A stretch of DNA of 64,000 nucleotides from Achromobacter sp. HZ34 (GCF_002209485.1 NZ_NJIX01000001.1:1488001-1552000); one strand, 5' to 3'; shown: positions 7,517 to 17,912, counted from the first letter of the stretch. A program made the numbers and translations. Notes: generated from the sequence alone by a model not told the origin.

Positions 7517-8980
7517 TCAGCCGAGCAGATCGCCCTGGCCGCCCGGTTCGAGAGGCGCGCGACGCTTATCCCTGCTGCCTTTGCCGCCTTTGCCGCCCGG
7601 CCCGCCTGTGCCGCCTTGCGGGTCCTTGGCGTTCGCCGGATCCACCACGTCGACCAGCGCAGCGCCGCGCGCGAACTCCAGTTGCAGCCGCTGCCCCGGC
7701 GCCAGCGCCGCGCCATCGCGCACCAGCTTACCCTCGCTGTCGCGCGCCAGGGTGTAACCCCGCGCCAGCACCTGTCCGGGATCGAAGGCGCGCAACTGCG
7801 CCGCCAGGGACTGCAGGCGGCCCCGCCGTTGCTCCAGCAAGCGCCGGTGCGCCTGGAGCAACTGACGTGCCTGTCGCGCCACCGCATCGCGCACTCTCGG
7901 CACGTCCGGGCCGCGGTGGCGCAACCGCGCCATCAGCAGGTCCAGACGGGCCTGGCGGCGGCCGCGCGGCCCGGGCCAGGCGCTCTGCAAACGGTGGCGC
8001 AAGGCGGCCAGGCGGTCGGCCTGGTGCGCCAGCCGCTGCTGCGGCGACTCCAGTTGCGCGGCAGCCCGGTCCAGGCGTTGCGCGGCACGGTCGAGCTGGC
8101 GTTGCTGCACCCGGTGCAACTCCCGCGCCAGGACCTGCACGCGCTGGTACAGCTCCTGCCGCGGCAGGCAGGCCAGCTCGGCCGCCGCGGTGGGCGTCGG
8201 CGCCCGCACGTCGGCGACGAAGTCGGCAATGGTGAAATCGGTTTCGTGACCGACGCCGCAGATGATGGGAATGGCGCTGTCGGCCACCTGGCGTGCCAGG
8301 GCTTCGTCGTTGAAGCTCCACAAGTCTTCGATGCTGCCGCCGCCGCGCACCAGCAGCAGGGTTTCGACCTCGGCACGCCGGTTGGCGGCGGCAATGGCGG
8401 CGGCCAGCCGCGGCGCCGAGTCGGCGCCCTGCACCGGCGCGGGATAGATGATCACGGGCACCTGCGGCGCGCGCCGCGCCAGGGCGCTCAGCACGTCGCG
8501 CAGGGCCGCCGCGTGCAGCGACGTCACCACGCCGATGGCGCGCGGCAGCAGCACGGGTGGGCGTTTGCGCGCCTCGTCGAACAGCCCTTCGGCTTCCAGT
8601 TTCTGCTTCAGGCGCAGGAAGGCCTCGAACAGATCGCCCAGGCCGGCCCGCCGCATACCCTCGATCTGCAACTGGTAATCGCCGCGCGGTTCATACAGCG
8701 TCACGCGGGCACGCACCTCGACCTTGTCGCCGGCCCGCGGCGTAAAGCCGACGGCCGAGGCGCGGCCGCGGAACATGACGCCGCGCACCGCCGCCTGGCC
8801 GTCCTTGAGGGTGAAATACCAGTGGCCCGACGCCGCGGCGGTGAAATTGGAAATCTCGCCGCGAACCCACAGGGGCGGGACATTGCGATCCAAAAGCCGC
8901 CCCACCGCTTGGTTCAGCTGGGCAACCGTGAGGATATCCCGCGTAAATACGTCGTCTTTGACCGTAAATTCAATTGTCAT
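7517..8980 (-). CDS. xseA: exodeoxyribonuclease VII large subunit
   Basis: The 487-residue protein starts at [11 protein letters not shown], preceded by GGAAAG. The N-terminal OB-fold covers about residues 10-110 ([19 protein letters not shown]). The catalytic region includes [18 protein letters not shown] and [19 protein letters not shown], both strongly conserved in XseA. A long Arg/Gln/Leu-rich coiled coil follows. The last 30 residues are an unusual Gly/Lys-rich tail ending GDLLG. With XseB it degrades single-stranded DNA to oligonucleotides in repair. XseB is not in the window. Confidence 0.95.
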   Translation of the reverse strand: MTIEFTVKDDVFTRDILTVAQLNQAVGRLLDRNVPPLWVRGEISNFTAAASGHWYFTLKDGQAAVRGVMFRGRASAVGFTPRAGDKVEVRARVTLYEPRGDYQLQIEGMRRAGLGDLFEAFLRLKQKLEAEGLFDEARKRPPVLLPRAIGVVTSLHAAALRDVLSALARRAPQVPVIIYPAPVQGADSAPRLAAAIAAANRRAEVETLLLVRGGGSIEDLWSFNDEALARQVADSAIPIICGVGHETDFTIADFVADVRAPTPTAAAELACLPRQELYQRVQVLARELHRVQQRQLDRAAQRLDRAAAQLESPQQRLAHQADRLAALRHRLQSAWPGPRGRRQARLDLLMARLRHRGPDVPRVRDAVARQARQLLQAHRRLLEQRRGRLQSLAAQLRAFDPGQVLARGYTLARDSEGKLVRDGAALAPGQRLQLEFARGAALVDVVDPANAKDPQGGTGGPGGKGGKGSRDKRRAPLEPGGQGDLLG

Positions 8981-9092
8981 AAGGCTTTCCGGGGCGAACC
9001 TTTCCACAGGCCAAAGAAACACGGGCTGAATGATACCTCGACCCGAAATCCAGCCAAATTGTGCACATTTACATTAAGAAACCGCCATAACC

Positions 9093-9110
9093 ATATGATT
9101 TTATTCATAT
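9093..9110. repeat. inverted repeat ATATGA-N6-TCATAT
   Basis: A perfect 6-bp inverted repeat with an AT-only spacer lies about 110 bases upstream of the xseA start. It may be an operator; no regulator is suggested. Confidence 0.35.
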
Positions 9111-9196
9111 TGTGGCTTAAATGTGATTTTTACCCACTGCTGCGTACCGACGCGCAGCCCGCAAGAATGCGGCTTCCGCCCAAGTTCTGCACAGAA

Positions 9197-9219
9197 TTAT
9201 CCACAGAATCTGTGGATAG
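9197..9219. promoter_or_regulatory. inverted pair of DnaA-box-like sites
   Basis: TTATCCACA (9197-9205) is the consensus DnaA box; TGTGGATAG (9211-9219) is the complement of CTATCCACA, one base off consensus. They face each other across five bases. This could be a DnaA-regulated promoter or titration site. Confidence 0.5.
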
Positions 9220-9357
9220 ATTGGCCGCTCGTCCTGACGGCTGATGCGGGATGGCCCACTATTGCCAGGGCGGCGCTCCGCCCGTTACAGTTCGCCCTGG
9301 TCTTACCGATTCCCGCCCTCCGGACGCCCCGTGCGGCGCCCTACCTGGAGCTCCCTT

Positions 9358-10029
9358 TTGCTGTCCATCCTTCGTGACGCCGGCTGGCCGATCTGGTTCT
9401 TGCTCGCTACCTCGGTCCTGTGCCTGGCCTTGATTTTCGAGCGGCTGCTTTCCTTGCGCCGCAGCCTGGTCGTGCCCGCGGGCCTGCTCACGCAGGTGCT
9501 GGACATGGTGCGCAACCGCCAGGACAGCCCGGAAGCCGTCAACCGGCTGGAACGCAACTCCCCGCTGGGCCGCGTGCTGGCCGAGGTCCTGCGCTATCGC
9601 CACGCGCCGCGCGACGAGATGCGCCTGGCGGTGGAAGACGCCGGCCGCGCCGTCGCCCATGACCTGAACCGTTATGTCGCGGCGCTGGGCACCATCGCCG
9701 TGGTGGCGCCCCTGCTGGGCCTGTTCGGCACGGTGGTGGGCATGATCGACATCTTCGGGTCTTATTCGCCGGTGGGCGGCGACCCCGCGCAGCTGGCCCA
9801 CGGCATCTCGGTGGCCCTTTACAACACGGGCTTCGGCATCCTCATCGCCATCCCGGCCATGATCTTCCACCGCTATCTGCGGGGCCGCATCGAAGGCTAT
9901 CTGCACCAGATGGAACAGGCCGCCGGCCGCGCCGCCCGTGTCCTGGGCGGCGGCGCGCGCGCCCGTGGCATGGCGGCCGACGAGGACGCCGGCCCGCGCG
10001 ACCCGATGTTCCAGGACGCGCTGTCATGA
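9358..10029 (+). CDS. exbB: ExbB/TolQ/MotA family proton channel protein
   Basis: The 223-residue protein is read from a TTG at 9358 preceded by GGAG; an ATG at 9244 gives an implausible Arg/Pro-rich leader. It has a TM near residues 10-30 (GWPIWFLLATSVLCLALIFERLL), then a cytoplasmic stretch, then the family core GTIAVVAPLLGLFGTVVGMI and a third TM with NTGFGILIAIPAMI. With ExbD it forms a proton-motive-force energiser. The stop overlaps the exbD start by four bases. Placement before lpxK suggests envelope work, possibly with a TonB or Tol partner elsewhere. Confidence 0.9.
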   Translation: MLSILRDAGWPIWFLLATSVLCLALIFERLLSLRRSLVVPAGLLTQVLDMVRNRQDSPEAVNRLERNSPLGRVLAEVLRYRHAPRDEMRLAVEDAGRAVAHDLNRYVAALGTIAVVAPLLGLFGTVVGMIDIFGSYSPVGGDPAQLAHGISVALYNTGFGILIAIPAMIFHRYLRGRIEGYLHQMEQAAGRAARVLGGGARARGMAADEDAGPRDPMFQDALS

Positions 10030-10442
10030 ATTTCGGTGGACCGCGGTCGCGCCATGGCGATGAGCTGGAAATCAACTTGATCCCGCTCATCGACGTGCTG
10101 CTGGTGATCCTGATTTTCCTCGCCGCCACCACGTCCTTCGCCCGCTTCAGCCAGCTCAAGGTGACCCTGCCGCAGGCCGCTGCCGAGCAGCAGACCGTCG
10201 CGCCCATCGAAGTGGCGATCAGCCAGGACGGCCACTATGCGCTGGACGGCAAGCTGCTGGACGCCAGCACCGCCACCGATATCGCCGCGGCCCTGCGCGG
10301 CATCGCGGCCGGCCGCAAGGACCCGGTGCTGGTCATCAACGCCGACGCCCTGGCCACCCACCAGACGGTGGTCAATGTCATGGAAGCCGCGCGCCAGGCC
10401 GGCATCGCCCGGGTGAACTTCGCCACGCAGACGGCGCGGTGA
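10026..10442 (+). CDS. exbD: ExbD/TolR family protein
   Basis: This 138-residue protein has a short cytoplasmic N-terminus, one TM ([20 protein letters not shown]) carrying the conserved proton-path Asp in LIDVLLV, and a periplasmic domain of about 95 residues ending in VNFATQTAR. It is translationally coupled to exbB through an ATGA overlap. The pair transmits proton-motive force to an envelope partner. This is the first of two ExbB/ExbD pairs in the window; the second accompanies tonB. Confidence 0.92.
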   Translation: MNFGGPRSRHGDELEINLIPLIDVLLVILIFLAATTSFARFSQLKVTLPQAAAEQQTVAPIEVAISQDGHYALDGKLLDASTATDIAAALRGIAAGRKDPVLVINADALATHQTVVNVMEAARQAGIARVNFATQTAR

Positions 10443-10468
10443 GCACCTTCGCAGCGGCTTCCTCCAAA

Positions 10469-10531
10469 ATGGCTTCCATCAAGATGGCTTTCTTCACAGT
10501 GATTCCCTTCACGGTGACCTCCTTCACGTGA
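10469..10531 (+). repeat. degenerate 15-bp tandem repeat forming a 20-codon leader ORF before lpxK
   Basis: Four 15-base units (ATGGCTTCCATCAAG, ATGGCTTTCTTCACA, GTGATTCCCTTCACG, GTGACCTCCTTCACG) follow each other. Read from 10469 they make a 20-residue open frame whose TGA (10529-10531) overlaps the GTG start of lpxK (10528) in the form GTGA. This arrangement would couple translation. No clear ribosome site precedes the leader ATG, so expression is uncertain. Confidence 0.45.
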
Positions 10532-11598
10532 CTTCCTCCACTACGCGCCTGATTCAACGCCAATGGCAGCGCGCCGGCTGGCTGTCCAATCTGCTGCTGC
10601 CGCTGGCCGGCCTGGCCTGGCTTGCCATCACGGCCAAGCGGACGGCGTACCGGCGCGGCTGGCGCCAGGCCTATCGCCCGCCCGTGCCCGTCATCGTGGT
10701 CGGCAACATCTACGTCGGCGGCACCGGCAAGACGCCGGTGGTGGTAGCGCTGGTGAAGGCGCTGCGCGAGCGCGGCTATACCCCGGGCGTGGTCAGCCGC
10801 GGCTACGGCGTGAAGGTCGGCCAGCACGCCCACGTGGGCCGCGGCGACCTGTCGGCGGACCGCTTCGGCGACGAACCCGCGCTCATCGCCCGCGCCACCG
10901 GTGCGCCCATTTCCGTGCATCCGGACCGGCCGCGCGCCGCGCGCACGCTGCTCAGCGCACATCCGGAAGTGGACGTCATCATTTCGGACGATGGCCTGCA
11001 GCACCTGGCGCTGGCGCGCGACGTTGAAATCGTGGTGCAGGACGACCGCGGCGTGGGCAACGGCCGCCTGCTGCCGGCCGGCCCGCTGCGCGAACCGCCC
11101 GGCCGGCTGGCCGACGTCGACGTCATCATCGACAACGTGGCCGACGCCGAAGCACCGGGCGCGGCGACGGCTCCACGCCAGAAGCCGCGCCGCATCCATA
11201 TGTGGATGGAATTGACCGAGGCCTGGCGCCTGCGCGACGGCCAGCGCCGCACCCTGTGGGAATTGCGTGACGACTTCGCCCACGACCGCATCGCCGCGGC
11301 CGCCGGCATCGGCAACCCGCAACGCTTCTTCGCGTCGCTGCGCGCCAGCGGCATGCCCCTGGCGGCCACCGTGCCGCTGCCCGACCACTACAGCTACACC
11401 CGCTCGCCCTTTCGGCAGGTGCCCGCCGACCTGATCCTGGTCACGACCAAGGACGCCGTCAAATGCCTGGGGCTGGGCGACAACCGGCTGTGGGTGGTGC
11501 CGGCCGTGCCGCGTTTTTCCGACCCGCACTTCTTCGACTGGCTGGCCGGCGTGCTGCATTCGACCACGCCCCCGGCGCAGCCCGCCAATCTGCACTAG
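10528..11598 (+). CDS. lpxK: tetraacyldisaccharide 4'-kinase (lipid A)
   Basis: The 356-residue protein starts at a GTG. An N-terminal membrane-associated helix ([15 protein letters not shown]) is followed by the Walker A motif [15 protein letters not shown] and the LpxK signatures [15 protein letters not shown] and [18 protein letters not shown]. It phosphorylates the 4' position of the lipid A disaccharide precursor on the inner face of the inner membrane. The ribosome site is weak and the start overlaps a repeat-built leader ORF. The Trm112-like gene and kdsB follow within a few bases. Confidence 0.95.
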   Translation: MTSSTTRLIQRQWQRAGWLSNLLLPLAGLAWLAITAKRTAYRRGWRQAYRPPVPVIVVGNIYVGGTGKTPVVVALVKALRERGYTPGVVSRGYGVKVGQHAHVGRGDLSADRFGDEPALIARATGAPISVHPDRPRAARTLLSAHPEVDVIISDDGLQHLALARDVEIVVQDDRGVGNGRLLPAGPLREPPGRLADVDVIIDNVADAEAPGAATAPRQKPRRIHMWMELTEAWRLRDGQRRTLWELRDDFAHDRIAAAAGIGNPQRFFASLRASGMPLAATVPLPDHYSYTRSPFRQVPADLILVTTKDAVKCLGLGDNRLWVVPAVPRFSDPHFFDWLAGVLHSTTPPAQPANLH

Positions 11599-11608
11599 AA
11601 TTCCGCCC

Positions 11609-11803
11609 ATGGAATCCCGACTGCTCGACATCCTCGTCTGCCCCATCTGCAAAGGCCGCCTGCAATACGACCGCCAGCAGGCTGAACTTACCTGCAACGC
11701 GGACCGCCTGGCGTTTCCCGTCCGTGATGGCATCCCGGTCATGCTCGAATCCGAAGCGCGCCCGCTCGATGGCGAACGCAACGCCGCCAGCCAGCCGCAA
11801 TGA
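11609..11803 (+). CDS. Trm112 family zinc-binding protein
   Basis: This 64-residue protein shows the family pattern [16 protein letters not shown], then [19 protein letters not shown]. The CPIC pair and the later Cys are the visible metal-ligand candidates. Bacterial Trm112-like proteins (YcaR type) almost always sit between lpxK and kdsB, as here. Its stop overlaps the kdsB start by four bases. The molecular role in bacteria is not settled. Confidence 0.92.
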   Translation: MESRLLDILVCPICKGRLQYDRQQAELTCNADRLAFPVRDGIPVMLESEARPLDGERNAASQPQ

Positions 11804-12564
11804 GCTTCATCGCGATCATCCCGGCGCGCGCCGCCTCCACCCGGCTGCCCGACAAGCCGCTTGCCGACATCGCCGGCAAGCCCATGGTGGTGCGCACGGC
11901 TGAACGAGCGGCTGCCTCCGGCGCCGCTCGCGTGCTGGTGGCCACGGACGACGACCGCGTTGCCCAGGCCGCCCGCGCGCATGGCATCGAAGCCTTGATG
12001 ACGCGCGCCGACCACCCCACCGGCACCGACCGCCTGTCGGAAGCCGTGCAGGCGCTGCAACTGGCTGACGATGCCGTCGTCGTCAACGTGCAGGGCGACG
12101 AGCCGCTGATCGAACCCGAATTGATAGATGCCGTGGCCGGCCTGCTGGCCGCGCGTCCCGACGCCGACATCGCCACCAGCGCCTGCCCGATCGCCGACGC
12201 CGCGGCGCTGTTCAATCCCAACGTCGTCAAGGCCGTCTGCGCCGCCGACGGCCGCGCGCTGTATTTCTCGCGCGCGCCGATCCCCTGGGCGCGCGACGCG
12301 CTGGCGGGTGGTGAGCGCCTGCTGGCGCCCGCCCTGCCCGCGTGGCATCACATCGGCCTGTACGCCTATCGCGCCAGTTTCCTGCGCCGCTTCCCCACGC
12401 TGCCGCAAGGCACGCTGGAACGCTGGGAAGCCCTGGAACAGCTGCGCGCGCTCGAACACGGCCATGCCATCGTGGTGCATCAGGTCAACCAGGCGCCCGC
12501 CGCTGGCGTGGATACGCCGGAAGACCTTGAACGCGTGCGCCGCGTCTACGCAAATCGGTTATAA
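11800..12564 (+). CDS. kdsB: 3-deoxy-manno-octulosonate cytidylyltransferase
   Basis: The 254-residue enzyme begins with the nucleotidyltransferase motif [19 protein letters not shown], then [12 protein letters not shown] and [12 protein letters not shown], which carries the metal-binding Asp. It activates KDO as CMP-KDO for lipopolysaccharide inner core synthesis in the cytoplasm. It is coupled to the Trm112 gene by an ATGA overlap and completes an lpxK-Trm112-kdsB LPS module. Confidence 0.96.
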   Translation: MSFIAIIPARAASTRLPDKPLADIAGKPMVVRTAERAAASGAARVLVATDDDRVAQAARAHGIEALMTRADHPTGTDRLSEAVQALQLADDAVVVNVQGDEPLIEPELIDAVAGLLAARPDADIATSACPIADAAALFNPNVVKAVCAADGRALYFSRAPIPWARDALAGGERLLAPALPAWHHIGLYAYRASFLRRFPTLPQGTLERWEALEQLRALEHGHAIVVHQVNQAPAAGVDTPEDLERVRRVYANRL

Positions 12565-13326
<762 letters not shown>

Positions 13327-13335
13327 GGCCCGCGC

Positions 13336-14094
13336 ATGGAGATCGCCAACAAGGTATTCATCGTCACGGGCGGCGCTTCGGGACTGGGCGCGGGCACGGT
13401 GCAGATGCTGGTGGCCAACGGCGCCAAGGTCGTCATCGCCGACGTGCAGGACGAAGCCGGCGGCAAGCTGGCCGAGCAACTGGGCCAGCACTACGTCCAT
13501 TGCGACGTCACGCAGGAAGCCGACGCCAAGGCCGCGGTGGCGGCCGCCGTGGCCATCGGCCCGCTGTTCGGGCTGGTCAATTGCGCCGGCGTGGCGCCCG
13601 CTTCCCGCATCGTCGGCAAGAACGGCCCGCACCCGCTGGACCTGTTCCAGAAGGTCATCGCGATCAACCTGATCGGCGGCTTCAACATGATGCGCCTGTG
13701 CGCCGAAGCAATGGGCAACAACACGCCCGAAGCCACCGGTGAACGGGGTGTCCTGATCAACACGGCATCCGTCGCGGCCTATGACGGCCAGATCGGCCAG
13801 GCCGCCTACGCCGCCTCCAAGGCCGGCGTGGTGGGCATGACGCTGCCGATCGCACGCGACCTGTCCAAGGTCGGCATCCGCTGCATGACCATCGCTCCCG
13901 GCATTTTCGGCACGCCCATGATCTTCGGCATGCCGCAGGAAGTGCAGGATTCGCTGGCCGCGAGCATTCCCTTCCCGGCCCGCCTGGGCCGTCCGGAAGA
14001 CTACGCCAAGCTGGTGCAAAGCATCATCACGAATGACATGCTGAACGGCGAGACCATCCGTCTGGATGGGGCCATCCGCATGCCGCCGAAGTAA
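13336..14094 (+). CDS. short-chain dehydrogenase, 3-hydroxyacyl-CoA dehydrogenase type 2 like
   Basis: This 252-residue SDR has the cofactor motif [11 protein letters not shown] near the N-terminus, Asp41 (VVIADVQD) favouring NAD(H), NCAGVA, the catalytic Ser in [14 protein letters not shown] and the YAASK Tyr/Lys pair. The long [16 protein letters not shown] segment and overall sequence resemble the HSD10 (type II 3-hydroxyacyl-CoA dehydrogenase) subgroup. It begins nine bases after adk and is likely co-transcribed. Likely role is fatty or branched acyl-CoA oxidation; substrate is inferred. Confidence 0.88.
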   Translation: MEIANKVFIVTGGASGLGAGTVQMLVANGAKVVIADVQDEAGGKLAEQLGQHYVHCDVTQEADAKAAVAAAVAIGPLFGLVNCAGVAPASRIVGKNGPHPLDLFQKVIAINLIGGFNMMRLCAEAMGNNTPEATGERGVLINTASVAAYDGQIGQAAYAASKAGVVGMTLPIARDLSKVGIRCMTIAPGIFGTPMIFGMPQEVQDSLAASIPFPARLGRPEDYAKLVQSIITNDMLNGETIRLDGAIRMPPK

Positions 14095-14159
14095 GTGGCC
14101 TGGGGATCACGGATCTGGCCCGGATCCGCGATCCTTGATGCGCGATCCGCCATCCGTGC

Positions 14160-14184
14160 CGGCCCGGGGTTGCTTACCGGGCCG
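14160..14184 (+). terminator. possible hairpin terminator after the SDR gene
   Basis: CGGCCCGG and CCGGGCCG pair around a 9-base loop, followed by TGTTC only. The preceding 60 bases contain several GGATC/GATCC repeats. Termination is uncertain. Confidence 0.35.
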
Positions 14185-14240
14185 TGTTCATCCTGGCCTT
14201 GCCGTTGCGGCCGCCTCTCTTTTTTCCCTGTGCTCCCGCC

Positions 14241-15806
14241 ATGAGCCTGTTGCGCTCGGCCTCCACGGTCAGCAGTTTTACCTTGCTGTCGCGCATCGCG
14301 GGCCTGGTCCGCGACATCCTGGTGGCGCGCGCATTCGGCGCCGCCCCCCTTACCGACGCGTTCTGGGTCGCCTTCCGCATCCCCAACCTGCTGCGGCGGC
14401 TGTTCGCCGAAGGCGCGTTCGCGCAGGCTTTCGTCCCCATCCTGGGCGCCGCGCGCGCCAAGCACGGCGACGAGGGCGTGCGGCCCTTGCTGGACAAGGT
14501 CGCCCTGCTGCTCACCGTGGTGCTGATGGCGATCACCGTGATCGGCATGGTGGCCGCGCCCTGGGTCGTCATGGCCATCGCCAGCGGCCTGCGTGGCGGC
14601 GCCGACGCCGCCGGCTTCGACGGCGCCGTGTGGATGACGCGCGTGATGTTCCCCTACATCCTGTGCATGTCCCTGGTGGCCTTCGCCTCGGGAGTACTCA
14701 ATACCTGGCGCCATTTCGCCGTGCCGGCCTTCACGCCGGTACTGCTGAACGTGGCCATGATCGTGGCCTGCATCTGGCTGGCGCCGCATATCGATCCGCC
14801 TATCTATGCGCTGGCCATCGGCGTGCTGGTCGGCGGCGTGCTGCAGCTGGCCATCCAATGGGCCGCGCTGCTGCGCCTGGGGATGGCGCCGCGCTTTTCG
14901 CTGCGCCTGGGTGAAGCCTGGGCCGATCCCACCGTGCAGCGCATCCTCAAGCAGATGCTGCCGGCGACACTGGGCGTATCGGTGGCGCAGATCTCGCTGC
15001 TGATCAATACCAATATCGCCACGTGGTTGCCTGCCGGCAGCGTGACGTGGCTGTCCTATGCCGACCGCCTGATGGAATTCCCCACTGCCATGCTGGGCGT
15101 GGCGCTGGGCACGGTGCTGCTGCCCAGCCTGTCGGCGGCCAATGCGCGCGCCGATACCCAGGCCTACAGCTCGCTGCTGGACTGGGGCCTGCGCCTGACG
15201 CTGCTGGTGGGCCTGCCCGGCTCGGTGGGCCTGGCGCTGCTGTCCGACGGCCTGGTGGCCACCCTCTTCCACTACGGCGCTTTTTCCGCGCACGACGTGG
15301 CCCAGACCCGCATTGCCGTGATGGCCTATGGCGTCGGCCTGATCGGCCTGCTGTCGGTGAAGATCCTGGCGCCCGGCTTCTACGCGCGCCAGGACATCCG
15401 CACCCCGGTCAAGATAGCCGTGGTGGTGCTGGTGCTGACCCAATGCCTGAACCTGTTGCTGGTGCCGCGCCTGGCGCATGCCGGCCTGGCGCTGGCCATC
15501 GGGCTGGGGGCCTGCCTGAATGCCCTGCTGTTGCTGACTATTCTGCTGCGGCGCGGTGTCTACCGGCCCGGCCCCGGCTGGGGCAAATTCGTTCTGCGTC
15601 TGCTGCCGGCCCTGTTGGCCATGGCTGCGGTGCTGGTCTTTGCGCAGCAGCATCTGAACTGGATCGCCCTGCAAGCCCACAGCGGCGAACGTGCAGTCTG
15701 GCTGGCCGTCGTCCTGGCGGGCAGCGCCGCCACCTACGGCGCTGTGCTGTTGCTATGCGGCGTGCGGCCGGCCGATTTCAAGCGCCGCGGCCTGGAATCC
15801 CACTAA
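14241..15806 (+). CDS. murJ: lipid II flippase MurJ
   Basis: The product has 521 residues from the ATG at 14241; an ATG at 14184 would add 19 residues unlike the family. It has about 14 membrane helices and the MurJ/MVF motifs SRIAGLVRDILVARAFG, FRIPNLLRRLFAEGAF, YADRLMEFPTAMLGVALGTV and KILAPGFYARQDIRTPVK. The arginines lining the central cavity in the first motifs are present. It flips lipid-linked peptidoglycan precursor across the inner membrane. No clear ribosome site is visible before the start. Confidence 0.95.
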   Translation: MSLLRSASTVSSFTLLSRIAGLVRDILVARAFGAAPLTDAFWVAFRIPNLLRRLFAEGAFAQAFVPILGAARAKHGDEGVRPLLDKVALLLTVVLMAITVIGMVAAPWVVMAIASGLRGGADAAGFDGAVWMTRVMFPYILCMSLVAFASGVLNTWRHFAVPAFTPVLLNVAMIVACIWLAPHIDPPIYALAIGVLVGGVLQLAIQWAALLRLGMAPRFSLRLGEAWADPTVQRILKQMLPATLGVSVAQISLLINTNIATWLPAGSVTWLSYADRLMEFPTAMLGVALGTVLLPSLSAANARADTQAYSSLLDWGLRLTLLVGLPGSVGLALLSDGLVATLFHYGAFSAHDVAQTRIAVMAYGVGLIGLLSVKILAPGFYARQDIRTPVKIAVVVLVLTQCLNLLLVPRLAHAGLALAIGLGACLNALLLLTILLRRGVYRPGPGWGKFVLRLLPALLAMAAVLVFAQQHLNWIALQAHSGERAVWLAVVLAGSAATYGAVLLLCGVRPADFKRRGLESH

Positions 15807-16165
15807 GAAGAAAGACGCCGAGGCAAGAAGCAGAGGCCGCCACCGACCCGAGCGGCGGTGCCATACTTTTCAGGCCCTGAAAGGCGGGATCAAGTCCGAG
15901 CACGCACCGCTGGCCCGCCCGATGGCGACCGACAGCGTCAGGGTATGCCCCGAATACCCCTAGACCTGTCCCCGGAATTAAGCGTATTTCAATAAATTTC
16001 CGTATATTTCGACTCTGGTCCTCATCCATAAGCACGAGGTCTGCACTACTTCTCTTTAAATTCATTGGGGAAACCGCCCCATAGCTTAGAAAACGCTTTA
16101 ATATTTACAATCCGATTTACAATGCAATATCCCCTAATACCGATGCAGCTCGCCCTGGAACGCCA
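15807..16165. other. intergenic region murJ/fecR-like gene
   Basis: This 359-base gap was read for an ECF sigma factor or its remnant, which normally precedes a FecR gene; none was recognised. The last 80 bases are AT-rich and contain two TTTACAAT copies, which may belong to a promoter. No gene is supported. Confidence 0.55.
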
Positions 16166-17215
16166 TTGAGACAGGACGCAATACCGGAGCCCTCTTCGCC
16201 CGTAGCAGACCAGGTAGTCAACTGGCTGCTGCTGTTGCGTTCCGGCCGCGCATCGCCAGCCGACTATGCGGACTTCATGGCATGGCGGGAATCGGATCCC
16301 CTGCATGAGAACGCCTGGAACCAGCTGACATCCGCGCTGGGTTCTTCCTTCGGCCGCCTGAGCGATTTCTATCCCGCCGGCTACGCTCCGCAGGCCCAGG
16401 CCCAGGCAGCGACCGGTGCCAACCGGCTGCAGGTGGGGCCGGCCCGTACTGCCGCCAACACGCCTCTGGTGTCGCGCAAGCTGGTGCACAGTGCCTCGCG
16501 GCGCCGCTTGCTGGCAGGCGGTGGCGCCCTGGCGGCCGGCCTGGTCGGGATGAGCGTCGCCAATGAGCTGTATCCGCTGAAGAATCTCTCGGCCGACGCC
16601 GCCACGGCCACGGGCGAGCGGCGCCAGTACCTGCTGTCCGACGGCAGCCAGATCCTGCTGGATGCGCGCACGCGTATCGAGCTGGACTTCGCCGGTGCCT
16701 CGCGCAACGTGCGCCTGCTGGAAGGCGCGGTCACGGTTTCCGTGGCGCGCGATCCCAACCGGCCGTTCTATATCCACACCGAACAAGGGTCGGTGCGCTC
16801 CCTGGGCACGCGTTACATGGTGCGCCAGCAGATGCGCCGGTCGCTGGTGGTGGTGCACGAGCACGAAGTGGAAGTCGTCACCAGCAACCAGGCCCGCGCC
16901 ACGGTGGGCGCCGGCACCGGGGCGCGCTTCGACGATATGCAGATCGACACGCCGCGCCCGGAGCTGATGGCCGACGCGGCCTGGGAAACTGGCTGGATCG
17001 CCGTGCGCAATCGGCCCCTGGCCGATATCGTGGCGGCCTTGCGGCCTTATCGCAGCGGTCTGTTGCGCGTTTCGATGGCCGCCGGCGGCCTGCTGGTCAC
17101 GGGCCAGTTCCCGCTGGACGACTCCGACGCGACACTGGATACCCTTGCGCGCACAATTCCCATTACAATCAAACGCTTGCCCTGGCTGGTCTCGATCGAC
17201 GTCTTGCAGGCGTGA
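16166..17215 (+). CDS. FecR family anti-sigma/signal transducer, orphan
   Basis: This 349-residue protein is read from a TTG with GGAA five bases before it; no upstream in-frame ATG or GTG exists before a stop. An N-terminal DUF4880 region (DQVVNWLLLLRSGRASPADYADFMAW) is followed by a twin-arginine-like membrane segment (ASRRRLLAGGGALAAGLVG) near residue 110. The periplasmic FecR domain follows (YLLSDGSQILLDARTRIELDF, SVRSLGTRYMVRQ). FecR proteins relay a signal from a TonB-dependent receptor to an ECF sigma factor. Neither a sigma factor gene nor a receptor gene is beside it, which is unusual. Confidence 0.85.
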   Translation: MRQDAIPEPSSPVADQVVNWLLLLRSGRASPADYADFMAWRESDPLHENAWNQLTSALGSSFGRLSDFYPAGYAPQAQAQAATGANRLQVGPARTAANTPLVSRKLVHSASRRRLLAGGGALAAGLVGMSVANELYPLKNLSADAATATGERRQYLLSDGSQILLDARTRIELDFAGASRNVRLLEGAVTVSVARDPNRPFYIHTEQGSVRSLGTRYMVRQQMRRSLVVVHEHEVEVVTSNQARATVGAGTGARFDDMQIDTPRPELMADAAWETGWIAVRNRPLADIVAALRPYRSGLLRVSMAAGGLLVTGQFPLDDSDATLDTLARTIPITIKRLPWLVSIDVLQA

Positions 17216-17395
17216 AGACGCAAGCTTTCCAAGCCAGAGCACTGTTGTTGTAGAGCTGCAACGCGCTACACCTTCCGCCTGCGATTCGACGCAAACAGAT
17301 CGAAGCAGCGGGTCCGACGCCACCGCGTCGGCGCACTTCCAAGCCGCCCGGCCGCATTTGCTGGGTATTTATCCAGACAACCCGTAGACAAACGC

Positions 17396-17423
17396 TTGCA
17401 TTCGCCTCGATTCTTGTTAGAAT
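17396..17423 (+). promoter_or_regulatory. sigma-70 promoter of rpsT
   Basis: TTGCAT (17396-17401) and TAGAAT (17418-17423) are separated by 16 bases, 36 bases upstream of the rpsT ATG. Confidence 0.7.
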
Positions 17424-17458
17424 GTTGAGCTTTGCCGAATTCTTAACTTAATAGCAAT

Positions 17459-17722
17459 ATGGCCAACACTGCCCAAGCCCGCAAGCGTGCCCGTCAATCC
17501 GTCGAGCGCAACAAGCACAATTCGAGCCTGCGCTCGATGCTGCGTACCGCCATCAAGCGCGTTCGCCAAGCCATTGAAGCTGGCGACAAGACTGCCGCTA
17601 CCGCTGTGCTGCAAAAGTCGACCAGCGTGATCGATCGCGTTGCTGACAAGAACATCATCCACAAGAACAAGGCCGCTCGCCACAAGAGCCGCCTGGCTGC
17701 CGCCGTCAAGGGCCTGGCCTGA
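17459..17722 (+). CDS. rpsT: 30S ribosomal protein S20
   Basis: The 87-residue, Lys/Arg/Ala-rich protein has the S20 signature [19 protein letters not shown] and the C-terminal block [16 protein letters not shown]. It binds 16S rRNA in the small subunit. The gene is monocistronic, with its own promoter upstream and two hairpins downstream. Confidence 0.97.
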   Translation: MANTAQARKRARQSVERNKHNSSLRSMLRTAIKRVRQAIEAGDKTAATAVLQKSTSVIDRVADKNIIHKNKAARHKSRLAAAVKGLA

Positions 17723-17730
17723 TTGTGATT

Positions 17731-17752
17731 GTCCGGATCCCCGGATCCGGAC
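17731..17752 (+). repeat. 22-base palindrome after rpsT
   Basis: GTCCGGATCC and GGATCCGGAC form a perfect inverted repeat with only two spacer bases, eight bases past the rpsT stop. No T run follows, so it may act as an mRNA 3' stabiliser or pause site. Confidence 0.45.
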
Positions 17753-17842
17753 CTGCACGCGTATCTGATCTCCCAACCGTGGTGTGCAACCCCAGGTTTG
17801 AGATTCTTTCTCGCGTGCGCAGCAAGGCAAGATAGGCAAATC

Positions 17843-17873
17843 AAGGGCTGAGTCCTCGTGGATTCGGCCCTTT
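17843..17873. terminator. terminator hairpin between convergent rpsT and aldolase gene
   Basis: A 13-bp stem AAGGGCTGAGTCC/GGATTCGGCCCTT with two G-U pairs and a four-base loop sits between the convergent genes, with T-rich sequence to the right. Confidence 0.7.
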
Positions 17874-17912
17874 GACTTTGATTTTGTCTTCCTGGCTCGC
17901 CCTACTTCCGCA

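Larger units (their letters stand above)
8981..9357. other. intergenic region xseA/exbB
   Basis: This 377-base divergent intergenic region is AT-richer than its surroundings in its first half. It contains an inverted repeat (9093-9110) and a back-to-back pair of DnaA-box-like sequences (9197-9219). No small gene was recognised. Confidence 0.6.

Noticed and set aside
15807-16165. ECF sigma factor gene upstream of the FecR-type gene
   Set aside because: All frames were read for sigma region 2 or 4 motifs and none was found.
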